Of a DNA stretch of 64,000 nt, positions 55,901 through 64,000 are shown one piece after another. The position numbers were made by a program, and so were the translations under genes. Position 1 is the stretch's first letter. Each line of letters begins with the position of its first letter. Source of the stretch: Limonium bicolor (Eukaryota; Streptophyta; Magnoliopsida; Caryophyllales; Plumbaginaceae); the NCBI GenBank assembly GCA_023374045.1, contig CM041783.1:95391298-95455297 (forward strand). Direction: 5' to 3'. The notes beneath the pieces are model-generated. The model saw nothing but the letters and a program-made list of their open reading frames with translations, was not told the origin of the DNA and did no database searches.

Positions 55901-56363
55901 GAATGATTTAGCTTTGCCGGCCACCAAAGAAAGAACGGTCTTCTTCACTTCTTCTGGGATCTTGTACCGTTCTTGCACCTTCTTCCAGATGGTCTCCTTT
56001 ACTTCTTGCGGGACTTGTTTCCATGTGTGGTTGATGCAGCAATGTGATCTGGCCAGAGTCCCTAGCATACTAGCGAACTCTGACCTGCTGCCCCCACCAT
56101 ACCTCCCATACTGGTCCCACAGAAGACTAATCTGATCCGGTTTCTGCAGTTTCAACCCACGGGTCGGACCTCTACCTCTGGGTCTCTGAGTAGCACTCGT
56201 AGAAGGTGCACTCATGGAAGGGCCAACAGCAGCAGCGGCAGATGTGGAGGGGGCAACAGCAGCAGCGGCAGATGTAGATGGGACCGGTACCATTTGCTGC
56301 TCATTTTCCTCCTCCTGACGACAATAAATCGAACTCTTCATCAACCATGTCCTGATCAGCCAT
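52951..56363 (-). pseudogene. CACTA-2 second gene: plant transposase domain plus Ulp1-like protease
   Basis: ATG at 56363, stop complement at 52951. The En/Spm-type plant transposase domain is intact in 55780-56310 (QISLLWDQYGRYGGGSR to HATPEFRV). Coiled, charged sequence follows (55326-54910, AAEVEAMVERKFAAERQAN), then the DUF8039-like exon (54498-54758). The Ulp1-like domain ends with QKDSKSCGYYVMRYM near 53220 and CSCRLVACQREHGS. Exon borders match CACTA-1. A two-base loss near 56328 breaks the N-terminal frame. The Ulp1 fold normally cleaves SUMO from proteins; its use by the transposon is inferred. Confidence 0.83.
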
Positions 56364-56460
56364 GCCTGCAAGGATTGAAATACAATTTGAATTAAATTAA
56401 GAATTTCATAATGGTCATAAACAAGCAATAAATAAAACAGTGTTAATTTCATATAAATTT

Positions 56461-58086
56461 TTATAGTAATAACTTACATACACCATTATCTCTCAACCCA
56501 CATGCCCTCGTTATGGTCTGATCGTATATACTCACGATGACCTGTGACCTCAGCCTCTTCCAATGAAATAGGAACATTGGAGGTTCATCTTCTGCATCAT
56601 ACTCATCCTCATCAACCACACCATCCACACCAACTATTCCTCTTCTCCCTTTAAGCACAACAGACCATCTAGGATTACAGGGATCAGTTACATAAAATAT
56701 CTGCTTAACCTTCGTCCCAACAACGAATGGCTCAACCGTGGGAGTAGCTCTAGACAGATCAACCAGTTTCATACCATGCTCCTCCTCACGGTAGCCATGA
56801 TTGTTGTTAACCCAGTTACAGCGGAAAACACACATTTCGTAGCTGTTGTAGTCCAATACCCAGATGTCTTGTATAACACCGAAATATGATTGTTGTACTG
56901 AGACAGGACTATGACCCACGACACCGATGTCATATAAGTTTTGATAAGCTTCAAGCTCTACACCACTGTTTTGATTCGTTGACTTCTGATCCTGACGTTC
57001 TGTGAAAAAGGTGAATCCGTTGACATCGTACCCCTCATAAGAAATTACATCCAGATTTGGTCCAAATGCAACTACTTTAATCAGTTCAGGCACATTCGTG
57101 GACTGATCGGACAACACTCTCTCTTTGAACCATCGGACAAATGTCCTATTCTGCTCATTTTGTAGTCTAACGTCACTCATGTTTGGATATTGTGCTCTTA
57201 AAACACACAAGTGTTCATCAAAGTATGGTTCAACATCTTCAAGATGACTTAGCACAACTAAATGAGCTTTGTTAAGAGTGTCTATGTCAATTCTTTTCAG
57301 TTTCCTTCCAACCGTGCCAACACCCTTCAATCTGCCCTCGTGTCTAGAACGTGGAAGTCCAATGGTATCGACACCTTCTAGGTAATTGGTGCAGAAGTCT
57401 ACAACTTCCTCTGTGATAGTGCCCTCTATAATACTACCCTCTGGGTGACGACGGTTCTTCATTTTCTTCTTCAGGACACCCATGTACCTTTCGAACGGAT
57501 ACATGTAGCGAAGGTACAAAGGACCACACATCAGAATCTCTCTTACAAGATGCACGAGGAGATGTATCATTATGTCGAAGAACGATGGAGGAAAATACAT
57601 CTCCAGCTGGCACATTGTCACAATAAGATCCTTTTGTAATTTAGACAGAGTGTCCACATCAAGAACCTTAGACGAAATGGATTTGAGGAAGACACTGACG
57701 TTTGTGATTGTGTGTCTGACAGCATCCGGCAAGATCCCACGTAGTGCAATTGGCAAAAATTCTTGAAGTAGGACATGATAATCGTGAGATTTCATTCCTA
57801 CTAATTTGAAATCTGTCATGGACACTAGGTTTCTTATGTTTGAGGAGTAACCTGATGGCACCTTAATGTTGTAAAGGGTACTGCATAGACTATGTTTCTC
57901 TTCTTTAGACAGAGTGTGACAGGCAGGAGGCAAGAATGTGCGTTTTCCACGTTCTTGCGGGCCAAGCTCTGTGCGTATGCCCAACTCAATTAAATCTTTT
58001 CTTCCTTTCAAATGATCCTTTGTCTTTCCTTTTATGTTCAAAAGAGTGCTGGTGATACTTTCACCCACGTTCTTCTCGACATGCAT
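56461..58086 (-). CDS. CACTA-2 tnp2 transposase, C-terminal 541-codon frame
   Basis: It begins at the conserved MHVEKNVGES of tnp2 and continues LLNIKGKTKDHLKGRKDL and FLPPACHTLSKEEK. It then follows the same DUF4218 and DUF4216 regions as 30031-31431. A one-base loss after EDEPP alters only the last about 40 residues. It joins the upstream frame through a short frameshifted segment at 58087-58200. Confidence 0.92.
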   Translation of the reverse strand: MHVEKNVGESITSTLLNIKGKTKDHLKGRKDLIELGIRTELGPQERGKRTFLPPACHTLSKEEKHSLCSTLYNIKVPSGYSSNIRNLVSMTDFKLVGMKSHDYHVLLQEFLPIALRGILPDAVRHTITNVSVFLKSISSKVLDVDTLSKLQKDLIVTMCQLEMYFPPSFFDIMIHLLVHLVREILMCGPLYLRYMYPFERYMGVLKKKMKNRRHPEGSIIEGTITEEVVDFCTNYLEGVDTIGLPRSRHEGRLKGVGTVGRKLKRIDIDTLNKAHLVVLSHLEDVEPYFDEHLCVLRAQYPNMSDVRLQNEQNRTFVRWFKERVLSDQSTNVPELIKVVAFGPNLDVISYEGYDVNGFTFFTERQDQKSTNQNSGVELEAYQNLYDIGVVGHSPVSVQQSYFGVIQDIWVLDYNSYEMCVFRCNWVNNNHGYREEEHGMKLVDLSRATPTVEPFVVGTKVKQIFYVTDPCNPRWSVVLKGRRGIVGVDGVVDEDEYDAEDEPPMFLFHWKRLRSQVIVSIYDQTITRACGLRDNGVCKLLL

Positions 58087-58197
58087 CCCATCGATACAAT
58101 GTCTAACCTCCAGATGCTGCCAGTACTCTAGTTCCCAAAATATTGATTTCTTTTTCCAGACACTTTTTTCACCACTTTGGTGGCGGCCCGAAGTTGT

Positions 58198-59748
58198 TCA
58201 CAATATTATCCAACTTTTTGTAATCTCTTTACCTGTCAAAGGCTGGCGCGCCATGCTGTGATCAGTTTTCCCATCGAACTCTTTCGCCATCTTTCGATAC
58301 TTATGTCCTTTTGGAAGCATCTTTCGGTGGCCCATATACACGGTTTTCCCACTATGTTTCAAGCGAATGCTACAAGTGTTTTCACCACAAATCGGACACG
58401 CCAACGCCCCCTTGATTGAATAGCCTGAAAGATTACCATAGGCGGGGAAATCATTGATTGTGCAGTACAACATAGCACGCAAATTGAAGTCCTCTTTACT
58501 GAATGAGTCGTAAACCGTAGCCCCTTCATTCCACAAGAGTTGTAGATCCTCTATCAAAGGTTGTAGGAATACGTCAATTTTGTTGCCCGGTTGCTTTGGA
58601 CCAGATATTAACAAAGACAACAAGATGTGTCTTGGTTTCATGCATAACCACGGCGGTAGATTGTAAATAACCAAAAGCACAGGCCAGGTACTGTGTATGC
58701 TACTCAAAGTACCGTAAGGGTTCATCCCATCCGTGCACAAGCCTAGCCTTAGGTTTCTCGGTTCGTTACCAAACTCAGGAAATTTTACGTCTATGTTTCT
58801 CCACTGTGGTGCATCAGCGGGATGTCTCAATCTGCCATCCTTTTTCCTGTGAACTGAATGCCACCGAAGATTCTCTGCGTCTTTCTCAATGGAGAACAAA
58901 CGTCTGAACCTTGGAATGATGGGCAGGTACCACAGTACCTTAGCTGGTGAACCTTTCTTACTACCGTTGATGTGAGTTTGTTGTTTCTTATACCGTGACG
59001 CTCCACATGCTGAACAGCTTTCAGCAAATTCATCCGATTTCCAAAACAGCATGCAACCATTTGGACAAGCATGAATTTTCTGGTACCCCATACCCATTGG
59101 GCACATCATTTTTTTGGCTGAGTACGTAGTCATTGGTAAAACGTTGTCCACCGGAAGAACGTATTTCAATAGTTCCAGGAGGTCAGTGAAACTTACGTCG
59201 CTCCAGCCATGTTTCGCTTTCAAGTTGAATAGCTTGAGGATGACACTCAACTTGCTTAACTTTGTAGGGTCACACCCGGGGTACAACGGTGTTTTGGATG
59301 AATCCAACAAATTTTCATGCTTGTCTGGCGTGTTAGAGTAATGTCGTTCCACATCTTCGAGCATAGTCTCAATGTCATCATCCCAGAAATCTGGCTCAAC
59401 GTTCCCTGTAACGTCTTCTGTGTCACCAGCAACTGTATCATCTCCAAGTTCTGTTTCTGTGTTTGCCTGACCATTATCCCCTTCGTCAGGCTTAATAACA
59501 TCGAACACACTCTGACCATGCCATCGGATTATGTCTTGGAAATCTTTTGTAAAACCGCGGCGGATCAGATGTTCCTTAATTGTTTCAACGCCGCGATATC
59601 TCAGATTGTTTTGGCAGTCGATACACGGACAAAATATGTATCCCTTGTCTGTAGGTTTCAGATTGTTCGCCAACACCGTGCATAACTTATCAACTCCTTC
59701 TAAAAACTTGTCGTCCAAATTTCCGCTGTAAATCCACGAACGTTCCAT
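58198..59748 (-). CDS. CACTA-2 tnp2 transposase, N-terminal 516-codon frame
   Basis: The ATG at 59748 is supported by the matching position in CACTA-1. Domains in order: N-terminal transposase-associated domain with FCPCIDCQNN (residues about 1-75), an acidic linker (about 90-140), then the tnp2 core (KLSVILKLFNLKAKHGWSDV, CPNGCMLFWKSD, LRLGLCTDGMNPYG, CPICGENTCSI). The natural protein continues into 56461-58086; indels near 58200 and 58160 separate them, so the full transposase would be about 1,080 residues. Confidence 0.92.
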   Translation of the reverse strand: MERSWIYSGNLDDKFLEGVDKLCTVLANNLKPTDKGYIFCPCIDCQNNLRYRGVETIKEHLIRRGFTKDFQDIIRWHGQSVFDVIKPDEGDNGQANTETELGDDTVAGDTEDVTGNVEPDFWDDDIETMLEDVERHYSNTPDKHENLLDSSKTPLYPGCDPTKLSKLSVILKLFNLKAKHGWSDVSFTDLLELLKYVLPVDNVLPMTTYSAKKMMCPMGMGYQKIHACPNGCMLFWKSDEFAESCSACGASRYKKQQTHINGSKKGSPAKVLWYLPIIPRFRRLFSIEKDAENLRWHSVHRKKDGRLRHPADAPQWRNIDVKFPEFGNEPRNLRLGLCTDGMNPYGTLSSIHSTWPVLLVIYNLPPWLCMKPRHILLSLLISGPKQPGNKIDVFLQPLIEDLQLLWNEGATVYDSFSKEDFNLRAMLYCTINDFPAYGNLSGYSIKGALACPICGENTCSIRLKHSGKTVYMGHRKMLPKGHKYRKMAKEFDGKTDHSMARQPLTGKEITKSWIIL

Positions 59749-61020
59749 CTCCTTCTAGCTATTTATATGACGGCAGCCATTTCATACCGTCACCCGTGGC
59801 AGAGTCTTTACACTTTTGTATCTTATCAACCTAAATCCATCCATGACTATTAAATCCCACCGGTGAACGTGTTTTAATATGTAATTTATTGAAAATTTCG
59901 GCAGCATCTCCCTACAGTTCTTCAAATGCACGATATTATGATATTAATCAATAATATATGCATTCGAAGAACAATAAAGAGATACTGCTGAAATAATCAA
60001 TAAAGTACAATTAAAAACACATTCACACCCTAGGCGTGAGATTTAACAATCATGGACAGTCCCGACAGGGACTGCCGAAGATATACCTCTATTAGGTATA
60101 TCTTGGGCGGATAACTATGTTTGGTAGTTTGTCAAATATTATATGTATATATGTAAATCTTACCTCTGGTAGACGATTAGCCGATGCTAAGACGGTTGAG
60201 GTCGGAAGCCAAAATAAAGTCGTAGTCCTGATGCATAAATGAAAAACGACAACATTAGAATTCATCAAAAAATCAAGGTTAAATGCTAGCTAAACCGCGG
60301 AAAAAAATCGACAGCATCTCCCCTATATTTCTAACGTGTCCAAATCAGTTTTATCAAAGTCAGATTTGCACGCATTAAACAGAGAGCATCTGGCATAGCA
60401 GATTGAGCAGTTGAAAATGAATACAGCAGTTTACAGAGAGCAGTTTACAGAGAGCAGTTGAAAATGAATCAAACAGAAAGCATCTGGCATAGCTTGTCGG
60501 TAATACACTATTATGTATTAATTGTAATACTAAATGCTAAGAATAAATAAATACATCAGTTTACAGTTTGGTTTGCAAAATTACCGTTACTAAGCACCGA
60601 AGTGGGCAAGTAGTGTAGAAATCAGCCCACGAACTAGGTTGCAATTAACGGTGAATCTGGGCACAAATATATGAACAAGGTTAGAACATTTGCAATTACA
60701 CTCTCAGGATTAGATACAAACGAGGTACTTAGAACTTGCAATCGAAATGCATGTATATGAACAAAGTAAGGAAAAAAACGACAATCAATCGATCCCATAC
60801 CCAATACGCGACAGAGACGTCGACGGTGAGACCAGTGGTAGATGGGTGGTGACCGGCGGCGATGGGAGTGACAAAGGTGGTGGGAGCGACGGCGGCGATG
60901 GCCGTTAGCAAGGTGACGGGAGAGAGGAGGCGATTTCAGTGAGGAAGATAGCGCGAAAGAGAAGAAGAGTTACTGTGAGTAGAGTGTGCAGAGTGTAGGC
61001 AAATGTTTTAATGGACTTTA
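59749..61020 (-). other. CACTA-2 5' leader; no firm gene
   Basis: Counterpart of 26970-28195. The GC-rich block is at about 60790-60950. Repeated CAGTTTACAGAGAGCAGTTG words occur near 60430. Confidence 0.5.
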
Positions 61021-61084
61021 GATTACGGTTTACATGTAAACCGTAAACTAAAGTCGCACTTTACATGACGGTTCCCAAACAAAC

Positions 61085-61460
61085 CGTAATCTAAAGTGTA
61101 ACGATATTTTAAAAAAAAAGCGCGATAATTATTTGGCATATGTTGGGTTTCAAACATAGGTAACACATTAATATAAAGTTTTTATTAATCTAAAATACAC
61201 TGGTAAAACGACGTCGTTAAATGTAATCTAAAGTGTAACGAAATTAAAAAAATAGCGCGATAATTATTTGGCATATGTTTCAAACATAGGTAACACATTA
61301 ATATAAAGTTTTTATTAATCTAAAATACACTGCTAAAACGACGTCGTTAACTGTAATTTAAATACTTCGCGCGGAGTCGAATAAATCAAATTATTTGGCA
61401 TATGTTTCAAACATAGGTAACACATTAATATAAAGTTTTTCGTTAAGGGCAAACGACGTC
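61085..61460 (-). repeat. CACTA-2 subterminal direct repeats (three units)
   Basis: Three units of 105-130 bp containing GGCATATGTT, AACATAGGTAACACATTAAT and ACGACGTCGTT; CACTA-1 has only two. Confidence 0.82.
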
Positions 61461-61468
61461 GTTGACAT

Positions 61469-61647
61469 CAGTCGGAGGTTGGCGCGCCTTTTTTAGAAGG
61501 GACTTTAGATGACGGTTTTTAGTAAAACCGTAATCTAAAGTCCGTTGACCGTAAAGCGCGCGTCAACACGGGACTTTAGATTACGGTTTTACTAAAAACC
61601 GTCATCTAAAGTCCCTCCTAAAAAAGGCGCGCCAACCTCCGATCGAT
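61469..61647 (-). repeat. CACTA-2 5' subterminal hairpin
   Basis: Arms of about 80 bp, from GTCGGAGGTTGGCGCGCC to its complement, containing ACTTTAGATGACGGTT. Compared with CACTA-1 the arms differ at several places but remain paired. Confidence 0.9.
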
Positions 61648-61748
61648 TTTGATTACGGTTAATTCAATCATCGTCGCTAATTAATTCCGGCCTTCCTATT
61701 AATCACGGTGTCTGTTTAAGCCGTGATTAAACCACCGTCATTAAAGCC

Positions 61749-61764
61749 TCGCGTTCCACTAGTG
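61749..61764 (-). repeat. CACTA-2 terminal inverted repeat (5' end)
   Basis: Minus-strand CACTAGTGGAACGCGA, followed on the plus strand by the TCA duplication. Confidence 0.93.
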
Positions 61765-61767
61765 TCA

Positions 61768-62747
61768 GGCATATACTTCTTCAACTAAGATACGTGAAAC
61801 ATATTGTGTACCTTCCCCAACTCCGCTGGTAGCTCGATTCTGTAAGCAACTGGGCCCACTCGCTCCGTAATCCTGTACGGGCCGACATACTTAGGGCTTA
61901 GCTTCCCCCTCATCCCAAATCTGAAGATGCCTCTCATTGGAGACACTCGTAAGAAGACCATGTCTCCCAACTGAAACTCAAGCTCTCTGGTACGCTAATC
62001 CCCGTAAGATTTCTGTCTGGACTGCGCTGCCCGCATGTGCTGCTGAATAACCCTGACGTCATCCTGTAGTGTCTAAATATACTCGGGCCCAATTAAGACT
62101 GCCTCAGCAGGGTCACTCCATGATAAGGGTGTCCGGCACGGCCTGCCATATAGAGCCTGGAATGGTGCCATGCCGATAGACGCATGGTAAGAGTTATTGT
62201 AGGAGAACTCTACCAGGTGTAGACGCTCTACCCAACTCCCCTGATAGTCTAGAGCGATTGCTCGCAACATATCCTCCAATGTCTGAATAGTCCTCTCAGT
62301 CTGCCCATCAGTCTGCGGGTGAAAAGCTGTGCTAAGTCGTAGCTGAGTCCCAAATGCCTCCTGCACCCGACGCCAGAATCTACTGAGGAAACGAGTGTCA
62401 CGATCAGAGACGATCGTCTTCGGTACCCCATGGTACCAGATATGCTCTGTGGTGAACACCTCAGCTAGTTTGGGCACCTTCCATGTGTCCTTGATAGGTA
62501 TGAACCTAGCTGTCTTGGTCAACCTATCGACTATAACCCATATGGCGTTCAGTCCACCTCTAGCTGGAGGGAGACTGACCACAAAATCCATGCTGATGTC
62601 GTCAAACTTCCAGCATGGTACTGGTAATGACTGAATCTGGCCGCCTGGTCGATGATACTCAAACTTCACCTTCGGACAAGTGAGGCACCAAGAGACGAAA
62701 TCAGCTACATCCCTCTTCATCCCGCTCCACCAGAATAATTGCTTCAA
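61768..62747 (-). pseudogene. pol: Element F integrase
   Basis: From right to left on the minus strand: end of the zinc domain (FWWSGMKRDV, CLTCPKVKF), DDE core (MDFVVSLPPARGG, IVSDRDTRF, HPQTDGQTERTIQ), YNNSYHASIGMAPFQALYGR, then the GPY/F module (SPKYVGPYRITERVGPVAY) and FHVS next to CACTA-2. Premature stops lie at about 62073 and 61996. Confidence 0.93.
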
Positions 62748-63206
62748 GTCCTTTTACATCTTGGTGGCTCCAGGGTGTACTGATAGTGTAGAGGAATGAG
62801 CCTCTGAAAGAATCCTGGTCTGAAGTTCTGTCACATCCTGAGGAACGCAGAGTCTGCCTCTGACTCGAAGGTGTCCCTTGCTGTCCTGCTCGTAGTCATA
62901 CTTCAGACCGTCGGACAACCCGTCCGCTAACTTCTGTCTGATGCCCTGTAGATTAACGTCACTGTCCTGGGCTACATACACCTCCTCAGCTATCGTGGTC
63001 GTCTCTATCAAAGCGAGAAGTGAATAAGCTCTTCTGCTCAGAGCATCTGCCACAACATTTTTTTCCCTTCCGTGTACAGGAGGTTGATGTTATAATCAGC
63101 TAGTAGCTCGACCCATCGTCGCTGTCTCAGGTTCAGCTCCTTCTGGGTCTAGATGTACTTCAGACCCTTATGGTCTGTCATAATCTGGACTGTGGCTCCA
63201 TACAAG
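62748..63206 (-). pseudogene. pol: Element F RNase H end and integrase zinc domain start
   Basis: The frame at 62754-63053 starts with ADALSRR (end of RNase H) and runs to the integrase zinc domain H...HPGATKM. Upstream sequence to 63206 encodes the DHKGLKYI and RRW region with a stop and a shift near 63060. A stop near 62750 separates it from the rest of integrase. LTR H cuts the gene at 63206. Confidence 0.88.
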
Positions 63207-63778
63207 TGATAAGTGTCTAAATGAGCATGTTTTATGGGTGTATTTCATATATTATATCAGCACTTTTCTGCTTATTTCTCACTTATCGTATGTTTTTCCT
63301 CTAGTTTATGTTTTATTGATAATCTCACAAATTTATTGGTTTAAACATGAGGAACAACCAAGCTAGGAGCAAAGTACACGAAGAGACGAACGTATAGGCG
63401 CAGACGGCTCAGAAAACGGAGACCAAACGAAGAATCTAGAGCTAGTAGAAGAAATAAGCCCGTACATCGCGATAACACGCGGACATCACACAGGCTACCG
63501 CCCGGCGGACACCACACAAGCAACCGCCCCGTTTTGGGCGGTCTTGGAGGCGGACCAGAGGCACACAACCGCCACTTATTGGGCGGTACCACAGGCGGAC
63601 ACCAACAGCAACCGTGACTAATTATCAGTCGCGACCAGTATCTTCTTCGCGCCGTCGTCGTCTGCAACTCGCAATATCTGCTCCGCCTACCTTAAATCGC
63701 TCACGCGTCGGCTCTGTCCCCTGCATTAAATGAAGCAATCAGTCTGCAATCAGTGCTCAATCAATGCTCTTCTTATGC
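63207..63778 (+). repeat. LTR H: start of a different LTR retrotransposon
   Basis: TGATAAGTGTCTAAATGAGC begins exactly where element F pol breaks off and is unlike the Tekay LTRs. The sequence resembles the start of Tat/Athila-type gypsy LTRs as I remember them. A GC-rich part (about 63480-63605) has three imperfect units with ACCGCC...GGGCGGT inverted repeats. It is cut at 63778 by LTR G. Orientation is not certain. The minus-strand frame at 63341-63667 is not supported. Confidence 0.6.
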
Positions 63779-64000
63779 TGTAACACCCCATCCAACATTA
63801 ACGTACTTACAACAAACTGCAGCGGAAGAACAACCTCATCACATTACTTAACTTGTTGGTGTTACCGCCGTTAGCCACCCACGTGGCTAACAAGGCTATT
63901 ACATAACAATGTACCGGTCTGATGGGCTAAATTCCCTGAGCAACTATACATTAGTATCCCTTTTCATTAACAGCAACAACAACATACGCCTTATCAACTA
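63779..64000 (-). repeat. LTR G: Tekay-type LTR end, continuing past the window
   Basis: The plus strand starts TGTAACACCCC and follows the element E LTR at 46413 closely (GCAGCGGAA, the G-box hairpin at 63870-63891, CGGTCTGATGG). It is a separate insertion, probably into LTR H, with TATGC (63774-63778) as the expected target duplication. Confidence 0.78.

Larger units (their letters stand above)
52075..61764 (-). mobile_element. CACTA-2: complete En/Spm-type transposon (9690 bp), better preserved copy
   Basis: It lies inside the integrase gene of element F with a TCA duplication (52072-52074, 61765-61767). On the minus strand it begins CACTAGTGGAACGCGA; the other end is CACTGGTGGAACGCGA. 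Gene content and order equal CACTA-1. The transposase is nearly intact. CACTA-1 and CACTA-2 together form an inverted repeat with 9.6-kb arms about 16 kb apart. Confidence 0.96.
51446..63206 (-). mobile_element. Element F internal region (Tekay-like gypsy), split by CACTA-2
   Basis: Minus-strand pol sequence from the RNase H end through integrase to the chromodomain-like tail, followed by a hairpin, a second PPT-like tract and the true polypurine tract. CACTA-2 splits the integrase C-terminus between FHVS (61785) and the tail (52043). At the right end the LTR of another element (H) cuts RNase H at 63206, so gag, protease and most of RT are not in view. Confidence 0.9.

Noticed and set aside
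57445..59731. Several plus-strand frames of 60-120 codons in CACTA-2
   Set aside because: All are antisense to the intact tnp2 transposase frames and have no domain of their own.
63341..63667. Minus-strand frame of 108 codons in LTR H
   Set aside because: It covers a GC-rich repeat, shows no known domain, and stop-free runs are expected in GC-rich sequence.

Overview
This window looks like plant (probably eudicot) intergenic heterochromatin built almost entirely from nested transposable elements. I found no host gene, rRNA, tRNA or CRISPR array. The plant origin rests on Tekay-like Ty3/gypsy chromoviruses with very long (about 4-5 kb) LTRs, an Ale/Retrofit-like Ty1/copia element, En/Spm-type CACTA transposons with a tnp2 transposase, and initiator-Met tRNA primer sites. 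The species cannot be named from the sequence.

Layout. A complete gypsy element (element 1, 17-14668) with a CCAGA target duplication sits in the internal region of an older gypsy element (A: 1-16 and 14669-17856). A's 3' LTR runs from 17857 to 37248 and is itself interrupted by a complete minus-strand copia element (18880-23469, TSD TTCTG) and a complete plus-strand CACTA element (26249-35830, TSD CTA). A lies in the remnant of LTR D (37249-39443), and D lies in the 3' LTR of a minus-strand gypsy element E (39444-47218). E's 5' LTR is cut by another minus-strand gypsy element F (47219-63206). F's pol gene is split by a second, inverted CACTA copy (52075-61764, TSD TCA) and by the start of a different LTR (H, 63207). 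H is cut by a further Tekay-type LTR (G, 63779-64000).

The most interesting content is in element 1. Between gag and protease it carries a complete AlkB-like 2-oxoglutarate/Fe(II) dioxygenase domain (5983-6692) with its HxD...H...RxNxxxR catalytic set. The domain lies inside an intron-like segment. One splice donor after the gag zinc knuckles (5850/5851) and two candidate acceptors (5982/5983 and 6847/6848) are all in phase 1. One choice would give an in-frame Gag-AlkB protein followed by a stop and an AATAAA; the other would give an in-frame Gag-Pol. This is a coherent, testable design for a retrotransposon that uses alternative splicing to attach an RNA/DNA demethylase-like domain to Gag. 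A single in-frame TAG lies inside the AlkB domain.

Other structure not explained by coding content: all four gypsy elements whose region downstream of pol can be seen have a covarying hairpin followed by a second PPT-like tract. Four LTRs keep a G-box hairpin with compensatory changes near their 3' ends. Element 1's LTRs hold an alternating array of two hairpin types whose stems covary. PBSs sit at the edge of self-complementary sequences. The CACTA ends carry large subterminal hairpins built from an ACTTTAGATTACGGTT-type motif. All comparisons were made by eye; no alignments or searches were run.
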